Shown: piece by piece, positions 11,601 through 25,800 of the stretch
Layout of the letters: every line of letters begins with the position of its first letter
How positions within the stretch are numbered: position 1 is the first letter of the stretch
NCBI GenBank assembly: GCA_904063045.1
Contig: CAJFCJ010000003.1
Location: 248,001 to 312,000 of the forward strand
Length of the DNA stretch: 64,000 nt
Direction: 5' to 3'
Origin: Dimorphilus gyrociliatus
Lineage: Eukaryota > Annelida > Polychaeta > Dinophilidae
The notes under the pieces: model-generated
The model's database searches: none
What the model was told of the DNA's origin: nothing
The model's input: only the letters and a program-made list of their open reading frames with translations
Position numbers and translations under genes: made by a program

Positions 11601-14600
11601 GACGTCTCCAATTTTTCTAAACTGGTAGTTAACTCATTTTTTTCAGCAGGATCGTTTGTATACCGTCGAATATTTGCTAATAATAAAGGAACTTTGGTGC
11701 AGTGTTGCATTGGAGATATTAATAAATCAGTCAATTGTAGTCTGTGGCAACGAATATCACTTTCACACCATTTTTCAAATTCGCAAAAGTCTTCTCTCTT
11801 CCTAAGTTGTTCCAGATAAGTAACTGATTTTCCATAGTTTAAACAATAATTGTGATATACTTCACCATCTCTTGATAGTTGAGAATACTATAGAGGGAAG
11901 AGAAAGAAACAAGAAAAAAAAGAAAATTAGTAGAAATAATAAAAGAGCATATGACAGCCTAATGTCAAGAATGAAAAAAAAACCAATAGGTTATTATACT
12001 AGCAAACATCCTAAGTATATAATTTTTGCAGGAGACTTTGAAATTATACGCATATGTTATAACAAATAACTTGAAATGATGTGTATACAGTATATATTAA
12101 TATGAAAATTCTATATAAAGGATAAGATGTTAGCAGAATTTCACCAGGCTTTGTTATATCTATACGCCTCGTGTGTGTGTTTTTTTTTCATTGTAACGAC
12201 AATAGAAATAGTGTTAATATTTCTTTTTTTATGTATTTTTGAATTATAGGCCTATTGACGTTTTTCCTCTTTTTTTTATAATTCTACTATTCCTTCACCC
12301 ATATTCTCTATACATATTTGATAAGATAAAATAATGGAAGGAAAATCCATAGTTTTTTCTGTATTTATATAGAATAGCCGTTTAAAATTACGTGGACTAA
12401 AGTCAATTTGATGGTGTAAAGCTCAAATTTCGATTGGAATCGTTAAATCGATAATTGATTCCTTCTATAATTAAATTAAAGAGATTTTTATATACCTAAT
12501 ACTTATAAAGGAAACCAATTTCGTTTGTATATATTAATATATAACTCTGTGTATTTATACGCCAGAGTGGCAATGTATGTTTAATAGTACTTGTGTAGGT
12601 GAATATACATATATATGTATACACACACACACACACACACCTATATATATATATATATAAATATACAGTATACATAAAGTGTAGGCAATAGGTTAAGGAT
12701 ATGAGTGTTTATATAATGAAGAAAAGTTAAGAGAGGAGAGTAGAAAGCAAATTAGAAAACAACTAACCCTTTTTAAAACTTGTAAAACAACAACAGTCCT
12801 GCCGAATTCTGACGGACTAGCGTCTTTGAGCAAGAAAGATATAAAATCTCTACAAAAAGTATAGCTGACGTAGCAAAGTTCATCCAGATTATTAAATAAA
12901 TCAGCTGGTTCTGCGAACATTAAATGACCTTCTACCTGCACCTTTTTTAACGGTTCCATAAAACACTGTTTTCGATAAAAAGAAGTAGGTTAAAAAGAAG
13001 AATGAAATATTATATTATTGACTTAAAGTTTGATAAAACAGAAAAAGGTCGAATAATATAAAACTAACGTGCTTTAAAACCATGATATGATCAACAAGAA
13101 AAACACATTCACTTCTAAAAAATTCCCAAACGGCTTCTCTTCGTTTTCTTTCCGTGTCCGTTATTTCATCCGTTTGTTCTTCTTTTACGGCTGTTTTATC
13201 TTTACTCGCGAATAAGTCTGACCAGTGCAGATCCTTAAAAGCATAAAAGATTACTCGTAAATTTGTAGACTTATATTGTTAATGTTCTTTTTGAAATGAG
13301 AGAGCAATTATAATCCTTATTCGTTTAACAGAAATGTATAGTAGGTGAAACCCTTAACCGTATATTCATTTACTTGAAGCTGCTTTTCTCCTTATACTTT
13401 ATGTTAAATAAGATTGTTTACTTAGGCTTACATCGCTTTGAAAATGAAAATAAATAATACAACTTGTCTTAGCTGCTCCTATCCTCTCTATACAATTCAG
13501 TTATTGTAGTAATACTAGTCTGTTTCTGTTTTTTCATCTAATTTATCAACTTATTCATTCTCTCATCCTTCTTTCCGCTTTCTATTGTCTTTATTTATTT
13601 ATTTATGCATTTCACCTTTGTTTGCGTCTCTGCCCGCCTTATCAACCTACCTTGTACGTTACCAGCGCATTATCCTTAAAGTGAGACGCTTTTATAGAAT
13701 GTAATACATCTTCCAATGCTGATAGAGTCTCTCGAGTCTTTGACTTTTTGTCAATGAGTTTCAGGAGAGAGAATGTTCCTTTTAATTTTTTCGTGTCTGT
13801 ACGAAAGGAAGAAGAGAAACGTCATAAGAACACGTCAATTTATTAAAATTTATTTTATATAAATATTAATAAAGGAAAGTTAAATAGACTGGTTAAATGA
13901 AGATATTACAAAAGATAATGTAATGTAGAATTTCGATTATGGGGAAAATAAATAAGTTAAAAGGAGAAAAGAGAAGCGAATTGTGGTTTATTGCAGATTA
14001 ATATGGATTTTTTCCCTTTTATTGCGTAAGGAACGTATTTTTGCTGCTCTGTACATATTCATACGCCGTCATTTTTACACTCTCTACTGGAGTTTAAGTG
14101 AAAACGATTGTCGTATTCATTAGGAATATCTTTAAAATGATTAAATCATAAATGTCATTATTAATAATTATAGAAAACAAGTGAGGCAACTAAGGAGCTT
14201 TAAACGAAGGAAATCTATTTCTATGTCATATTAAATGATATTGAAGGAAAGGGGAAACAAGGTAAATCCAATTACAGATGATTTATCTCTATTTTCATAG
14301 TATCTAAAATAGAATAGAGATATTTCTGAATACCACAAATTCTTGAAATAAGTAAAATATTCTTTCTTCTTTCAATCTAATAGAAATAATATGAAAATTT
14401 CCAATAATTTTTGTTTTCCTTCCATTTTATCGTTGAATGATGGTTATTTTATCTCGTTCAATGTCCTAATAAATACTCTTACTCATAGTTAATTCATGGG
14501 CTTCATCTTTCTTTTTACGCTACGCTAAACTTATAAATACAACTATAAATATATACTAATTTATGTATCTTTTCCTTCAATTCTCTCCCTTTTTTCCGTT

Positions 14601-14662
14601 TTTTCTTGTAACAATAACTAATGCATAGATTGCTTGTTGGTGTTGTATATACATACATTATA

Positions 14663-14715
<53 letters not shown>

Positions 14716-17700
14716 CTGAATATTTATTCATTAATATACTATTTGTTGTACAGTAGTTGCATGAATTATAAATAAATGTGTCATATGTACCTTTACATTC
14801 TTTCGTCTATAATATATATATATATATATATACATATACAACTACTATTAGTTTTAAAGGTTTGCCACAAATGCACGAGATTTACATTGTGTATCAGTAT
14901 ACACCACTTATACGTCCATTTCGGCTTGAGTACTTTCCTCATATTTTTTTTTCAACCTTCAGAACTACAACCTACAAAATACTCTAGAAAGAGAAGGTAT
15001 TGGAGAGAAAAGATCCTTGCGTGACGGCAATAGCAACTACAGCTCAATGTCGACCTAAATTAGCTTGTATATAGAGTTATATAGAGCCCGGAGCGTTGAG
15101 TCTGAGAAATGATAAGTTTTATAGGCCTGTATACTTTACCTTGATCGGCTAATAAGTTTGATGTAGACGCGGCGTGTAAAGCTGTCGTTGCAGCAAAGTC
15201 GGCTATTGTGGCCCTTTTTATCAAAACTTTTCTTGGATGTCGACCAGTTTTCGGTGCTTGATTTAGCTTAGGTTTTGGTACTGTAAACGCAAATGATTAA
15301 TTAATAAGTTAACTAATTAATTGATGATAATATTTTATAGAGATAATTAGTTTTAATTAGTAAGTCGAAATAAACGATAATAAATGTTAAAGATAACAAA
15401 TAATATTAACTAATTAAAGGTAGGGAATATTTAGAAGAAGAGGAAAAGTAATAAGAGGAGGACAAGGAGTAAAGAGAAGAGAGTGAAAATTATCTGAATT
15501 ATTCAGTCTTTAAATACACAAAGCTATATTTATAACATACAGTAAACGGTGGTAAACAGGTTAGATAAGTGATTATAAAAACAACTGTCTATAATAAAAG
15601 GCTAATTTTTGCCTTTTAAGGTTAAATTACCTTTTGCAGTACACCGTTTAAAAAACTGATAATTCTACTGTAAAAGTATTTATACTGTATATACAGTATA
15701 TAAATATATACTTTTCTATATTGTTACACAGTGATTCTTTGTAGTCTAGTCCTATTCTTTCTAATCTATTCTATTTAAGAAATATGGACAGATATCATAT
15801 CTTATTCATTATATTCTTTAATCTTATCAAATAAACAGTCAGGAAGTAGTTGGGATAATTTTTTCGTTGTAGAAAAGTTAAAATGATGACGATATCATCG
15901 TATAATCGAAAAGACATGGTAAATTTACTATAGAGTTAACAAACAAAACGTAAATGTTATACAGTTCATGGTAAAGGTTAAAATTTCAATTTTCCCTATT
16001 CATTTTCTAATTGTTTATCCTCGTTATACTTAAATTTGTTCGAAAATTGCGAAATATAGAGGATATACAGTATATATACTAATATATATATATATATACA
16101 GAATATACTGTATATATAGAATCCGTTATTCTTTCAACTCTTTTTGTTTTTCTACACTTAGACTGCGTAAGCGAATTATTTAAAAAAAGTCTCAAGTTAT
16201 CAAGAATGGTTCGTCTTACAAGAAAAAGCTCTCTAATGCGAGTGTGATATGCTATCGTCTCGTTGAGCCACACGGACTTAATTTCGTTCCTCTAACCTCT
16301 TCTCTCTCCCTCTTCTCTTTTATCCTCTATCTATTCTATTCCGCTAATAATATTTTAAAGAAGAAAAACAATAAACTATTACTGCTAAATTTTTCACTTT
16401 CCTTTGTTTAACAAGATTTATGGGCGAAAAAATTTTTCATTTCCGTTTCCATTTTTTGCTTCAATGCTTTTTAAACAGTGTAATTAAAATTTCATTTAGG
16501 TCGATTAAGAAATTTACTCTTTTTCTCTTCCCTTCTCCACTTTCTCAGTGAACGTAGAAAACTGTCGGTGAAGGAAGGGAAGAGCGAGAAACAGCGGAAT
16601 ATGAACCAACTACAAATAATCTTTACTTGTCATTTTGTTTTACTTTAAGTAAGAATGCATTTATCTTAAATTAGACGAGAGTTTCTTTTTAAATTTGTTG
16701 CTTTAAGTTGCTTTATTTTGTCATTTTCTTAATCCTTTCTCGAGTATGTTTAGTGGGATTCTAATCTCTGAGTTTAGACATCTGGTTTTTGCAGGCGGAA
16801 AACACGTGACCGATAGCTAGAGAATAGGAGAGCAACAGAGGGTAAACGAGTGAAAAGAGAGAAATATAGAGAGATAGATAGTTAGATAGATAGATTTCAG
16901 AAAATTTTGGCCTATCAGGGAGCGACCTGGGTTATTTAAAAGATTCCAGGATAAAACCAATTATTTATTTATTAAACAAAAATCTAACAGAAGAAGCGAG
17001 AAAAGGAAGAGAGCAAGGTTTAAAAATTTATGAAACGTCATAGTGAAAGATAAAAGGACTAGAATGACGTGTAATTTTCCAGTATTTTTACATCCATAAA
17101 CGGGGAGTTCAGTGTACAAGGATAGAATAAAATTTGATTTACTCCAAGCTGACAGTAACATCTCTCTAACATTTTATTGCGCCAATAGAAAAAGACGGTA
17201 ACTGTATTTATTCGTCAGTTTACTTTTCTATTATTTTATACTTTCTTTGATGATAAGAAATTTTCGTAAATGACTTTATAAAAGAGAAAATAAAGTCATT
17301 ATTTCGCTCAAGTAATTTTAATCCATTTCAAATACTTTTTAAGCTTTATTTTCCCCGATACACTTCCTCGTCGACACTATCCTCTCTTTTCCTATATCTA
17401 ATTTTATCTTGTCAGCAAAACCTATCCTCTGTCCCTTTATCCTACAGTCTTTTTTTAGCCTTAATAATTTTTTCTTCCTTCACAGTAGCGTAGCTACTTT
17501 TGACAAAAATTACCATCAATAGCTCAGATTTCTTTGACAGTTCTAGCGTCTTTTATTATTATTATTCCCCTTAAGATTATCGTTAATCTATGATTTATAA
17601 GGAAAAAGGAGAAAAAAATCTTACACGGTAAACAATGAGTTAATTTTTAAACAAGGACATTGTTTGCATAATGGAATTTGTTTAGTAGAAGGACTATATA

Positions 17701-19786
17701 ATACTATATAACACCTTTACGTATGTACCGCATATAATATCTTATATACAGTATAGTATATGCTAATTAGTTTATTTGTTTATTCTTAAGCAAGTAAATT
17801 CTTGTAAATTTAACCTTTAAACAATATGAAATAAAATCTGTAATCTTTTGTTTTTTTGTAAAAAAAAAAACTAATAATATTAATTATTACCCCAAAATTG
17901 GAAAGACGACAAAATATTTATTAACTCACTTGATGCTAACAAATCTCCTGGGTAATTAACGCCTAAATCCACAGAACTTCTCTTCCTACCCATTCGTCCG
18001 TCGTCACCCTCATCACAGGAGTTGTTTGGTGATATATCTTCTGGAGCAGCTGCCAAACCCAAACTCTAAGAGATGACGGAATACAGTACAAATTAGACTT
18101 CTTATTAACAATTTATAATTAATTAATATTCAATAATAAGAGAGCAAATAAGAATAAGTTGAACATACAAGCGATATATTTTTTGCACTGACCATATAGT
18201 TGAACAAAAGAGTATCTATTTTATATACAATATCTATATACACACTATATAGAATATTTTATTCTTAGTACAGAAAAAATCACAACTAGCATTACGTTAA
18301 AGTTATTAGTCAACTGGTTTAACAAGTTAGTCAGCTGAAATGATTGATTAATTATTTAATTAATAATATCAACCATTTTGTTATCATTAAAGAAAACTAA
18401 TTCGCTATTGTTTGATTGTTCAAACAATATATGAATATTTCATTATAATTCTTCATTTATACAATAATTTTTAGTAGCAGTGTCTTAATGAATAGTATTT
18501 GAAAGACAAGTGGTGAGAAAGAGAGATAGTATATATATATATATATGTGCGTATGTGTATGTGAGATAGAGAGAGAGAGAGAGAGAGAGAGGAAATTTTC
18601 ATTTGATTTATAGGTTTATTCTTCATAGAGTTTATAAATGTCCGTTTTGAAATTTATTGGGAGAATGAAAAGAATAGTTCAAGTTGACTATAAATTTTTA
18701 AATCAACAGTTGAAAATGTAATACAATTTAATAGTATATTGTTGAAAGAATGCCAAAAATGAGAAATATACCTGTTCGATTATGTATTAAATGGAATTTC
18801 ATAAAGGTTAAAAATGTATCTTTAAGTAAAAAGATCTGTTAAAAGTTTACGGAATATATTTCCAAGTAGGCAGCTGTTAGTTATATACATTTTAATTTGT
18901 TGGTGCAGCTGGTTTAAGCTCTATTATCCTCCTTCCCTTCTCGCTCACTCCCTCCGTCTGTCCCCTACTTGCCTGACTAACCGTTGTCTTTATGTAATTG
19001 ATTACGTAATTTACGTTAAAAAATAATCGATTAAGAAAAAGACAATTTTTTGAATAATATATATTATGAATATTAATTAGGATAGAAAATTTACTTAATA
19101 CTAAGAACGCTTAAAATCAATTTTGCTATAGTTGGTAATACAATTCCCTTTCTGTTTATCAAAGCTTCACGCCCCATCCTAATAGTGTTGAAGTACTTGC
19201 CCTTCACAGTCGTGCTACTAATACAAACGTTTCGAGCTAAAAATAGGTATCTTTATGAAAAAATTATGCTCGATATGTTTTTTAAGTCTATTAGTAAAGT
19301 AAACGAATCATTAAATGTTTTTTAAAAACTGACTTTACATTGACAAAAAGCATTTTTAAAACTCTTCTATGTACAAAAATCTTTTCAATGAATAGTGTCT
19401 TTTTTTTTCTTTTTAGTCCGATTAAAATACTTTACACATGTGTAGTGTACTGTAAACTTTATACAATCCTACATACTCAGAAAGTTTGTAAACCGCTAGA
19501 AAACCAGGCGCCATTTGTTTGACATACGTTTCATTCTCACTGAGCACCAAACCTGTTGACAAACAATAAGTTCCAGGCCTAATTGCAAGCTAGCCATCGT
19601 TCTATAGTCTACAAACAACCGTAATGGAAGTTTGTCGCGAGTTTTTGAGTAGTGCTTCCGGTTCGAAAAAAGCGGTCGATCTAGGATATCGGGGTTATTC
19701 TTTAATCTAACCTTGACCCTTATCAATTTTTTAAATACAGTTTGTTCCTAAGGGTTTTTTACTTGAGAAGCGAAGAAAATAATCTA

Positions 19787-19832
<46 letters not shown>

Positions 19833-22800
19833 TATATATACTTCATAGAAAACTTTGCCTATTAAGCGATATATTTAATGTATAGAATAGGTTATTACGT
19901 CATCTACACACTTTCAATACGGATTTTTAATGATTATTAATAGAATTAAATGAAGATGGACAGAGAAATAAAAAACGGAAGCGAGTAGGCTGGAGGACTG
20001 TGGTTGGAGAAACGGAGAGAAAGAGAGGAGGAAGAATAAGAGTAAAAAGAAAGAGAAAGAAAGGAAAGGAATAAAAAGTAGAAGAAAAAAAAAAAGAAAG
20101 AGAAAGAAGGAAAATAATAAATAAGCCAAAAAAAAAAGAAGAAAAAGTCCATCTGTAGAAAAAGCTTTGAACAAAAAAAATTGAAGAACTTTGATTTTTA
20201 TTCTTGGACCAAATTAGTAAGCTAATAATTTTTTTAATAAGATTCTTTAAAGAGAGAAAAATTTACTAATGAGGTTGTGCCTGACCACTTTCAGACACAG
20301 TGATCGCTTTCGCGTGAGATATGCCTTTCATTGATTATTGCAATATCTACAACTTTTCTTCCTTTATCTCTCTCTCTCTCTCGCTCTCTCTCCCACTCAT
20401 TCTCTCTTTCTCTTCCTTTATCCGCTTTATTTCCGTTCGCTTATAATTTAGCGTATACAAATGTACAGTATGTGTATATAAGTACATGTAGCGTATCCAT
20501 TAGCCAATAGGTTGCTCAAGTATTTACATATATATAGAAATTGGCTATGCCTATTGAAATATGACTAGCTGAATCGTAATATTGAGCTTTACCTTATCCA
20601 AGTTAAACTCGTACTTGAGTGTTTTTAACAAACCTTCCTCTTCTATTAATTATTATAGAAGAAAAAAAAAATGTTCTACTTTCTCATTTATAATAAAGCA
20701 ATTATAAAAATAAAACGAAATCTCTAGCGGATTTTTACAAGACTAACAATTACCTTAGAATCGAATTTGGCTTGACGTCTTACTCTCTGCCTTATTGGAG
20801 GACTTGGTTCTGTGTCACTTTCATCCGATGTAAATCCACCATGTCCCTGACCTTGCTTTGTTCTTCTTACCTTTGAAATTTAAAAGAGAATATTGAGAAA
20901 ATTATTTCTTTTAAAATAGTCATTACAGATTTCTTTTTCCTAAGAAGTTTAAGTTCATCAATTTCATCAATTTCATAACAAGTTTCTAAATCATCTGTAT
21001 CGAACGATTTGCGGTGTCGGTTCCAAGTTCTTCTCTTCCACGTGCTTAATGTATACGATTGCATTTTCAAACGTCGACTGGCGTCTAAAACGTAGAACCA
21101 GTCTACGCTAATTCCATGACGTCATTGACTTTTCGTATCATTTTTAACCGTGTATGTATATAATTCATAAAGCGGGGAGGTGAAAAAATAAGAAATATTA
21201 CCTGTTTATTATGGGGAACAGATAATAGATTGGTTGCAGAGTCACTACTATCGATGGCTGTACTTTTAGAAGCTGAAAGCACATGAAAAGTAAGAGAAAA
21301 GAAACATTAAATTTTAAATGAACGAATCAAATAAAATGACAGAGAAAGAGAGAAAGAGAGAAAGCGCGTTAAACAATTTGATAATTAAGTTATATTAATA
21401 GTAGTTTATCCCCCTTTTCATTTATCTCACTCTAAACGCTACCCGTGTGAGAGATGGCAAAAGCGTACAACTAGCACCATCTACAGGAGCAATAGGCGTT
21501 AGTACAAAATATCTATAGGTTGTATATGTATATTTATTTATATTAGATATATATAAACTTTATATAAACCGTATAAATTTATATAGCTTTATTAATGAAA
21601 AGAATTTAATCCTAGGAACAAATGATAAAAAATATAACTGTTCTCTAACGACTGTTGAATGACTTTTATTAAGCGCAAAAACTGACAGGGAAGAGGATGA
21701 AAAGAGGGGGAAAAATGATTAACAATTTTTTTTGAGGCGGCGTCAACTAAAGCTTTTATTTATTTCTATATTCACTTAATTTCTAATGAAAAAAAATGAA
21801 TAAAAAAAAAAAAAGAGACTAAAATGAATTTTGGATAATATTGGCACTGGTGTTGTTAGCAGGCGGCATTTTTTGGCGGACGTAATTTAGCGAAAATGTC
21901 AGGCGTTATTGTTGCTGCTGTCGCCTTGATAATTTTGACCTGAATAAAAATCTATCTAGTTCTACCCTACTATTGTAAATAATTTAAAAATAAAAACATG
22001 AGCTAATTATAACATCAAAATAATTGATTATCAAATATAAATAGTTAATCATTAGCGTCCTTGTAATAAATTTGAAATGAATAGGAAAAGATGAGAAAAA
22101 GAACGATAAATGAATTTCTTTTAATTCTTTTTAAAAACTAGACAAACTAACGTTTATGATAAAAGAAGAGAAAGGAATCAATTACGATTGTTGAAAAATT
22201 TCCTTTCCTGATTTTCTCTCTCTCTCTCTCTCTCTATCTATCTCTATCTCTTTAAATTCTATTTATGTTAATTTGCAATCAATACAGACAGATATAATAT
22301 AGAGATTTTTTTTTACCATCGTCTCTTTATCCTTTATCAGAGTAGATGGAATCGTTTCCTATCCCTTAAATTAACATGCAAGCCCTGTCCTTAACAGATA
22401 CTTTTATGGTAACTCTTAAATGTAAGATTGATTTAATATGCGCTTAATGTACATACTCTTCAACAATACATAAAAAAATGTATACAAAAGCAAACGTTTG
22501 CCCCTTAATAAGTTCGCCCTATATCTATAACAGGGATTTTAACCGTATTACATCACGTTCCGCCAAGATTAAAAACCTAGTATTGTCAGGTGAAATTGAC
22601 GATAAAATTTTCAGGAATAGTATAAATATAAGGTAATAAACGCGTAATATTCATTTATATACATTGTGAATATAATCTATTCTCGCGCCTTTTTATTCTA
22701 CTTTTTCATTCGTCTATTTCCTCCGTGTTCTGCGTCTGCTTCTCCTCCTCTTCCTCCTCCTCTTCTCCCCTCCCTTCTTTTTCTAATTACTGCTTATTTC

Positions 22801-25800
22801 TACGTTTTGTTCTTTACAAATAATAGTCTTTTAAAAAGTTTCCTATTTTAATCGAAGGTGTGGAACTGGAAAGAAAAAGCTAGTATAATTTTCTTGTTTA
22901 CACGCTTTAACAAATAGATACGAGTTGAGTTGTTAGTCACACATGTGTTCTATTTAGTCTTAAATCTTATATAATATAATTAACATGACTATTATTATAT
23001 GAATACTCTATTAAAACATATGCTAAACGCTTTACTCTAATCAGTACATACAATGTTGTGATAGTTGCATACTTGGACGAATGGTAATAGTCGACAATAA
23101 GCCATAGGATAATGCAATATCACATGTTATGATGGTAAATTTTCTCTACACTTGGAGTTTTCTTCTAAAGGTAACACATATCCATATGAAAGTATTAGTT
23201 TACGTTGCAGGCCTTTCATGACTTAGTAAAAGTAGCAAACTCTAAGGGAAATATTGAGCAGAGGGAAAGGGGAAAGGGTGATAATCATGTTGTTTATTTT
23301 CATAATTATCAGATTTTTTTTTCATAAAGAAAGAAAAAACGTAAAGAAAAACACAGGTTAATTACAAGGAAAATTAGTTTGCAAATGCTAGTTTATTGTA
23401 AGGTCGGGTACAAGTAGATGGTGAATATTCCGTACAATGAATTCGCATTATACGCTTATTTCACCCTTTTATTTAATAGATTTTATATATACATCTATAT
23501 ATATATATATATATATAAAATCTATATATATATATACACTATATATAATATATGCGCAATATTTCAACAATAATCTATACATTTTTAGTAAACCGTGTAA
23601 AGATCATCACGTTATGTTACTTTTTGTAGTTGACCTGAATAAAAACACCAGTTACACTAGTTTGTCAAAAGGTGACGAACTACAGTCAACAATGTATCTG
23701 TACTTTTAAGGTATCTGCAGCCTTTTATCTTTCATGCACGAAGTAAAAATGTCTCGCCTAATGGTTAATTCAGGTTGAAAAAAAGATGACAAAACAGACA
23801 AACTTACAGATTTTGCGATAGGACGAAGATTTTGCTCTGTTTGAACTATTAAATCCAATAATCGCTTTGCAAAGTACTGACCATCTCATTTTTTGAGATG
23901 GATAACTTCAATTTTCAAAATTAGCTACAAGAAATCAGAATTTTTTTCTCTTAATCGCTTGGCCGTCCGCACGGTTCTGAGCGCCGGAAAATCTGTGACG
24001 TCATAAGTCGACGCCAACTAGACGCTGGTTTGTCCATCGTTACCACTAGGCACACGAGGAAAAATCAAGAAAGAAGATTTTCTTTTAAAAATATATAACT
24101 TAATAAGACGGGTAATCGTATTAGGTAATTATCAATTTCCGTTTGTCATTAGTGCATGCGTACGGTTGTGTTTTGATTAATACTAAAAAATAGTTACTTT
24201 GAGGTCAGAAATGCATATGTTGTGGATGGTTTATGAAATGAGAAATGAGAAATTTTCTCGTTTTTGTAGGTTAAGAGAAAGGGTTGAAAAGGTAGAGAAG
24301 GGGGTAAGGAAATAGTATAGAAAGGTATAATGAATAGCTTGGAGAGAGAACAGTCCAGATATCTTTAATTAGTTTACCGATTTTTTATGTTTATTCTCTT
24401 CTTTTTACAAACTAAAATACTTTTAATTGATTGAAAAAAAAGAGACGCTTAACAAACAATTAATTCTTAGTAATTATCTTGCCAAAGTTTTTCTCTTTTT
24501 CGGTTTACTATTCTATCTAGCATAATAAAGAAAAGTTTTCTTTCTATAAGGCAAATCAAATAACGATACTCTCTAACGAGGGAAAAGGTGAGCGAGTGAG
24601 TGAGTGAGTGAGTGAGAGAGAGAGAGAGAGAGAGAGATTGTGACAGACTCACATACAAACAGACCGGGCAGGGAATAGGACAAAATTATAAATATAGAAA
24701 AAGACCAAAGGGACAAAAGAGACGGTCGGTTATGTATATAGTTTAAATGTATTATATAGATTACACATTTCTCTCATGTACCGTACTTTCGCTAATGTAA
24801 AATTGGTAAATAATTTTTTGTAATAAGAAGAGATAAGGTTGTAAAACCTTTTTTTAAAAGCCACAAGAAAAGCATTATTGGAAAAGAACATAGGTCACAA
24901 TAGGTCATGTATTTCATATATAACGTTTTAGCATTTTACTATAAATTTCATTCTATCTTTCTTTTATAACTACGCATAATTAACGAATAGATGAGAATGA
25001 AAAGTTACATATAATTATTAGGAATTAAGGGAATTACGCTATCTCTCAGCTATGCTATAGCGTTTAATATGTCACGAAACAACAATTTTGATTTTCCCCC
25101 TTTCTCTCCTTAACTTTTTATGGTGTTTATTGCTTAGATTGACGTCGAGAATTTTTCACCGAAACTCTCTTTTCCTTTGCCTTGTCAGAAAAACTCGTTT
25201 CACTTAGGTCTTACTAAAATTCATGGAAACTATTTAGCCAAGAGCATCTTCTACACAACTATCCGTAAAAGCTATACTATCATCTTCCCTAGCAGGCTGT
25301 ATGCAGTATATATATTTATATAAATTAAATTATTGGATGATTTTCAATAATTGTAGACTTATACTTTTCCAAAGACGCATATTGTGCAATAAGAAATTGT
25401 GAATAATAAGATTATATTTTTCTCTGCCTCTTTCTGTTTCTTTTTCCCTATCACTATCGGTCTCTGTCTCTGTGTCTGTTTCTCTGCCTTTGCCTTTGCT
25501 CTACTCCTGCCTCTCTGCCTCTCTCCTCCTCCTCCTCCTCCTTTCTCTTTCCCCCTCTCTCACTCACTCACTCACTCACTCACTTACTTACTCACTCACT
25601 CACTCGCTCTAGCAAACACTTTTTCTTCTTTATATGAAGGGAAAAGTAAAAAAATTACAGAGTTAAACTTTGACTTTTTCTTTCATTTTATTTTTAAGTA
25701 AATACTGAAAAATTGCTACTTAAGAAGTCTAAGTAGACGTATTCAATTTCATGAAACGCTTGCTACTAATCTAAGGATCACATGACCTATTCTTCATAAT

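Noticed and set aside
16079-16273. 64-codon minus-strand frame between RhoGEF exons 7 and 8
   Set aside because: It starts with GTG, ends in TA-repeat translation, and exons 7 and 8 already join in phase without it.
19655-19690. GGTTCGAAA resembling a tRNA T-arm B-box
   Set aside because: No matching A-box, acceptor stem or anticodon arm can be folded around it.
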